Program-made: the position numbers and the translations under genes
In this document: positions 5,578 through 5,756 of the stretch, in pieces
Numbering within the stretch: position 1 is the stretch's first letter
Layout: each line of letters begins with the position of its first letter
Notes under the pieces: generated by a model
The model's database searches: none
Seen by the model: only the letters and a program-made list of their open reading frames with translations
Told to the model about the DNA's origin: nothing
NCBI GenBank assembly: GCA_029851945.1
Contig: JARKUZ010000032.1
Location: 1-5,756 of the forward strand
Length of the DNA stretch: 5,756 nucleotides
Origin: Terrisporobacter sp.
GTDB lineage: Bacteria; Bacillota_A; Clostridia; Peptostreptococcales; Peptostreptococcaceae
Direction: 5' to 3'

Positions 5578-5587
5578 GTTTTGTTAA
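5578..5587 (+). repeat. Candidate left terminal inverted repeat of the right IS
   Basis: GTTTTGTTAA is the exact reverse complement of 487-496. It lies 98 bases before the transposase start codon. Further inward both ends also carry TCTCGA and a CCGRTAGG motif, at different spacings, which adds a little support. Confidence 0.45.
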
Positions 5588-5603
5588 CTTATTTATATTT
5601 GAA

Positions 5604-5672
5604 TCTCGACCCCGGTAGGGATTACAATAGTTTCACCACAAAACATATTCCCCCTATAGAAAGGAGTCGAGA
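5604..5672 (+). promoter_or_regulatory. Leader hairpin that could hide the transposase ribosome site
   Basis: TCTCGACCCC (5604-5613) pairs with GGAGTCGAGA (5663-5672) at nine of ten positions. A second stem joins TAGGG (5616-5620) to CCCTA (5652-5656). The right arm includes the GGAG of the transposase ribosome site (AAGGAG, 5661-5666). In RNA that covers the whole leader the site would be buried; in shorter RNA it would be free. Several IS families limit transposase by such leader structures, especially against read-through transcripts. That role here is inference. Confidence 0.55.
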
Positions 5673-5675
5673 AAA

Positions 5676-5756
5676 TTGAAACCTACTGTTAAATGTCCTG
5701 TATGTGGAAAAGGTATGTATCTTCACCATAAATACAAGTACCATGTTAGCTTTAAA
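5676..5756 (+). CDS. Transposase N-terminus with zinc-ribbon motif (3' end outside window)
   Basis: A TTG at 5676-5678 follows AAGGAG with nine bases between and opens a frame that stays open to the window edge (27 codons). The product begins MKPTVKCPVCGKGMYLHHKY, where CPVC is the first knuckle of a zinc ribbon of the type found at the N-terminus of many DDE transposases; the second CxxC would lie just beyond the edge. The orientation is the same as the transposase fragment at the left edge, and an N-terminal zinc ribbon is compatible with that DDE family. An unrelated zinc-ribbon protein remains possible because only 27 residues are visible. TTG as start, together with the leader hairpin, would keep expression low. 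Confidence 0.65.
   Translation, partial: MKPTVKCPVCGKGMYLHHKYKYHVSFK

Larger units (their letters stand above)
5578..5756 (+). mobile_element. Left-hand end of a second insertion sequence, cut by the window edge
   Basis: The segment contains a candidate terminal repeat (5578-5587), a leader that can fold into a hairpin, and the start of a transposase gene running off the right edge. It has the same orientation as the IS fragment at the left edge. Both fragments may be copies of one element, but their transposase parts do not overlap in sequence (C-terminus on the left, N-terminus on the right), so identity cannot be proven here. Confidence 0.5.

Noticed and set aside
5581..5587. TTGTTAA resembling a Rex operator half-site (also TTAACAA at 487-493)
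   Set aside because: Only half-sites are present, thousands of bases apart; they are better explained as IS terminal repeats.
1..5756. CRISPR arrays, tRNA or rRNA genes
   Set aside because: No regularly spaced direct repeats and no cloverleaf or rRNA-like segment were found on either strand.

Overview
The window is very AT-rich DNA with short intergenic gaps and AGGAGG-type ribosome sites. Its gene content (thioredoxin system, OmpR-type two-component system, IS transposase fragments) fits a low-GC Gram-positive anaerobe of the Clostridia, perhaps Peptostreptococcaceae. That placement is an inference from composition and protein style; no marker gene is present.

Layout. The left edge (1-357, + strand) is the C-terminal end of a DDE transposase, followed by a hairpin, nested inverted repeats and a probable IS right end near 496. 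The right edge (from about 5578, + strand) looks like the left end of an IS, with the first 27 codons of a zinc-ribbon transposase starting at a TTG. The 10-bp sequence TTAACAAAAC at 487-496 recurs inverted at 5578-5587. That is what two same-orientation copies of one IS, flanking the segment between them, would give. The window holds only the inner end of each, so a composite element is a hypothesis.

All five complete genes between the edges are on the minus strand. In transcription order they are: (1) a 217-aa probable DNA-binding protein with an N-terminal helix-turn-helix, a Lys-rich linker and a C-terminal ribbon-helix-helix-like end; (2) a membrane-anchored protein with two copies of an extracytoplasmic beta-rich domain, ended by a clear terminator; (3) an OmpR-family response regulator overlapping (4) its sensor kinase; (5) thioredoxin, then a thioredoxin-reductase-like flavoprotein, ended by a long bidirectional hairpin terminator. 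The full count including the reductase is six complete genes.

How they may work together. TrxA and the TrxB-like enzyme form a disulfide-reducing pair. The reductase has the FAD site and the CATC redox pair but lacks recognisable NADPH-binding motifs, as in the ferredoxin-dependent flavin thioredoxin reductases of clostridia. The two-component system signals across the membrane to an unknown regulon. The membrane protein upstream of it faces the same compartment as the sensor loop, but a terminator separates them, so a functional link is only suggested by position. About 170 bp of intergenic DNA (497-664) shows nothing convincing.
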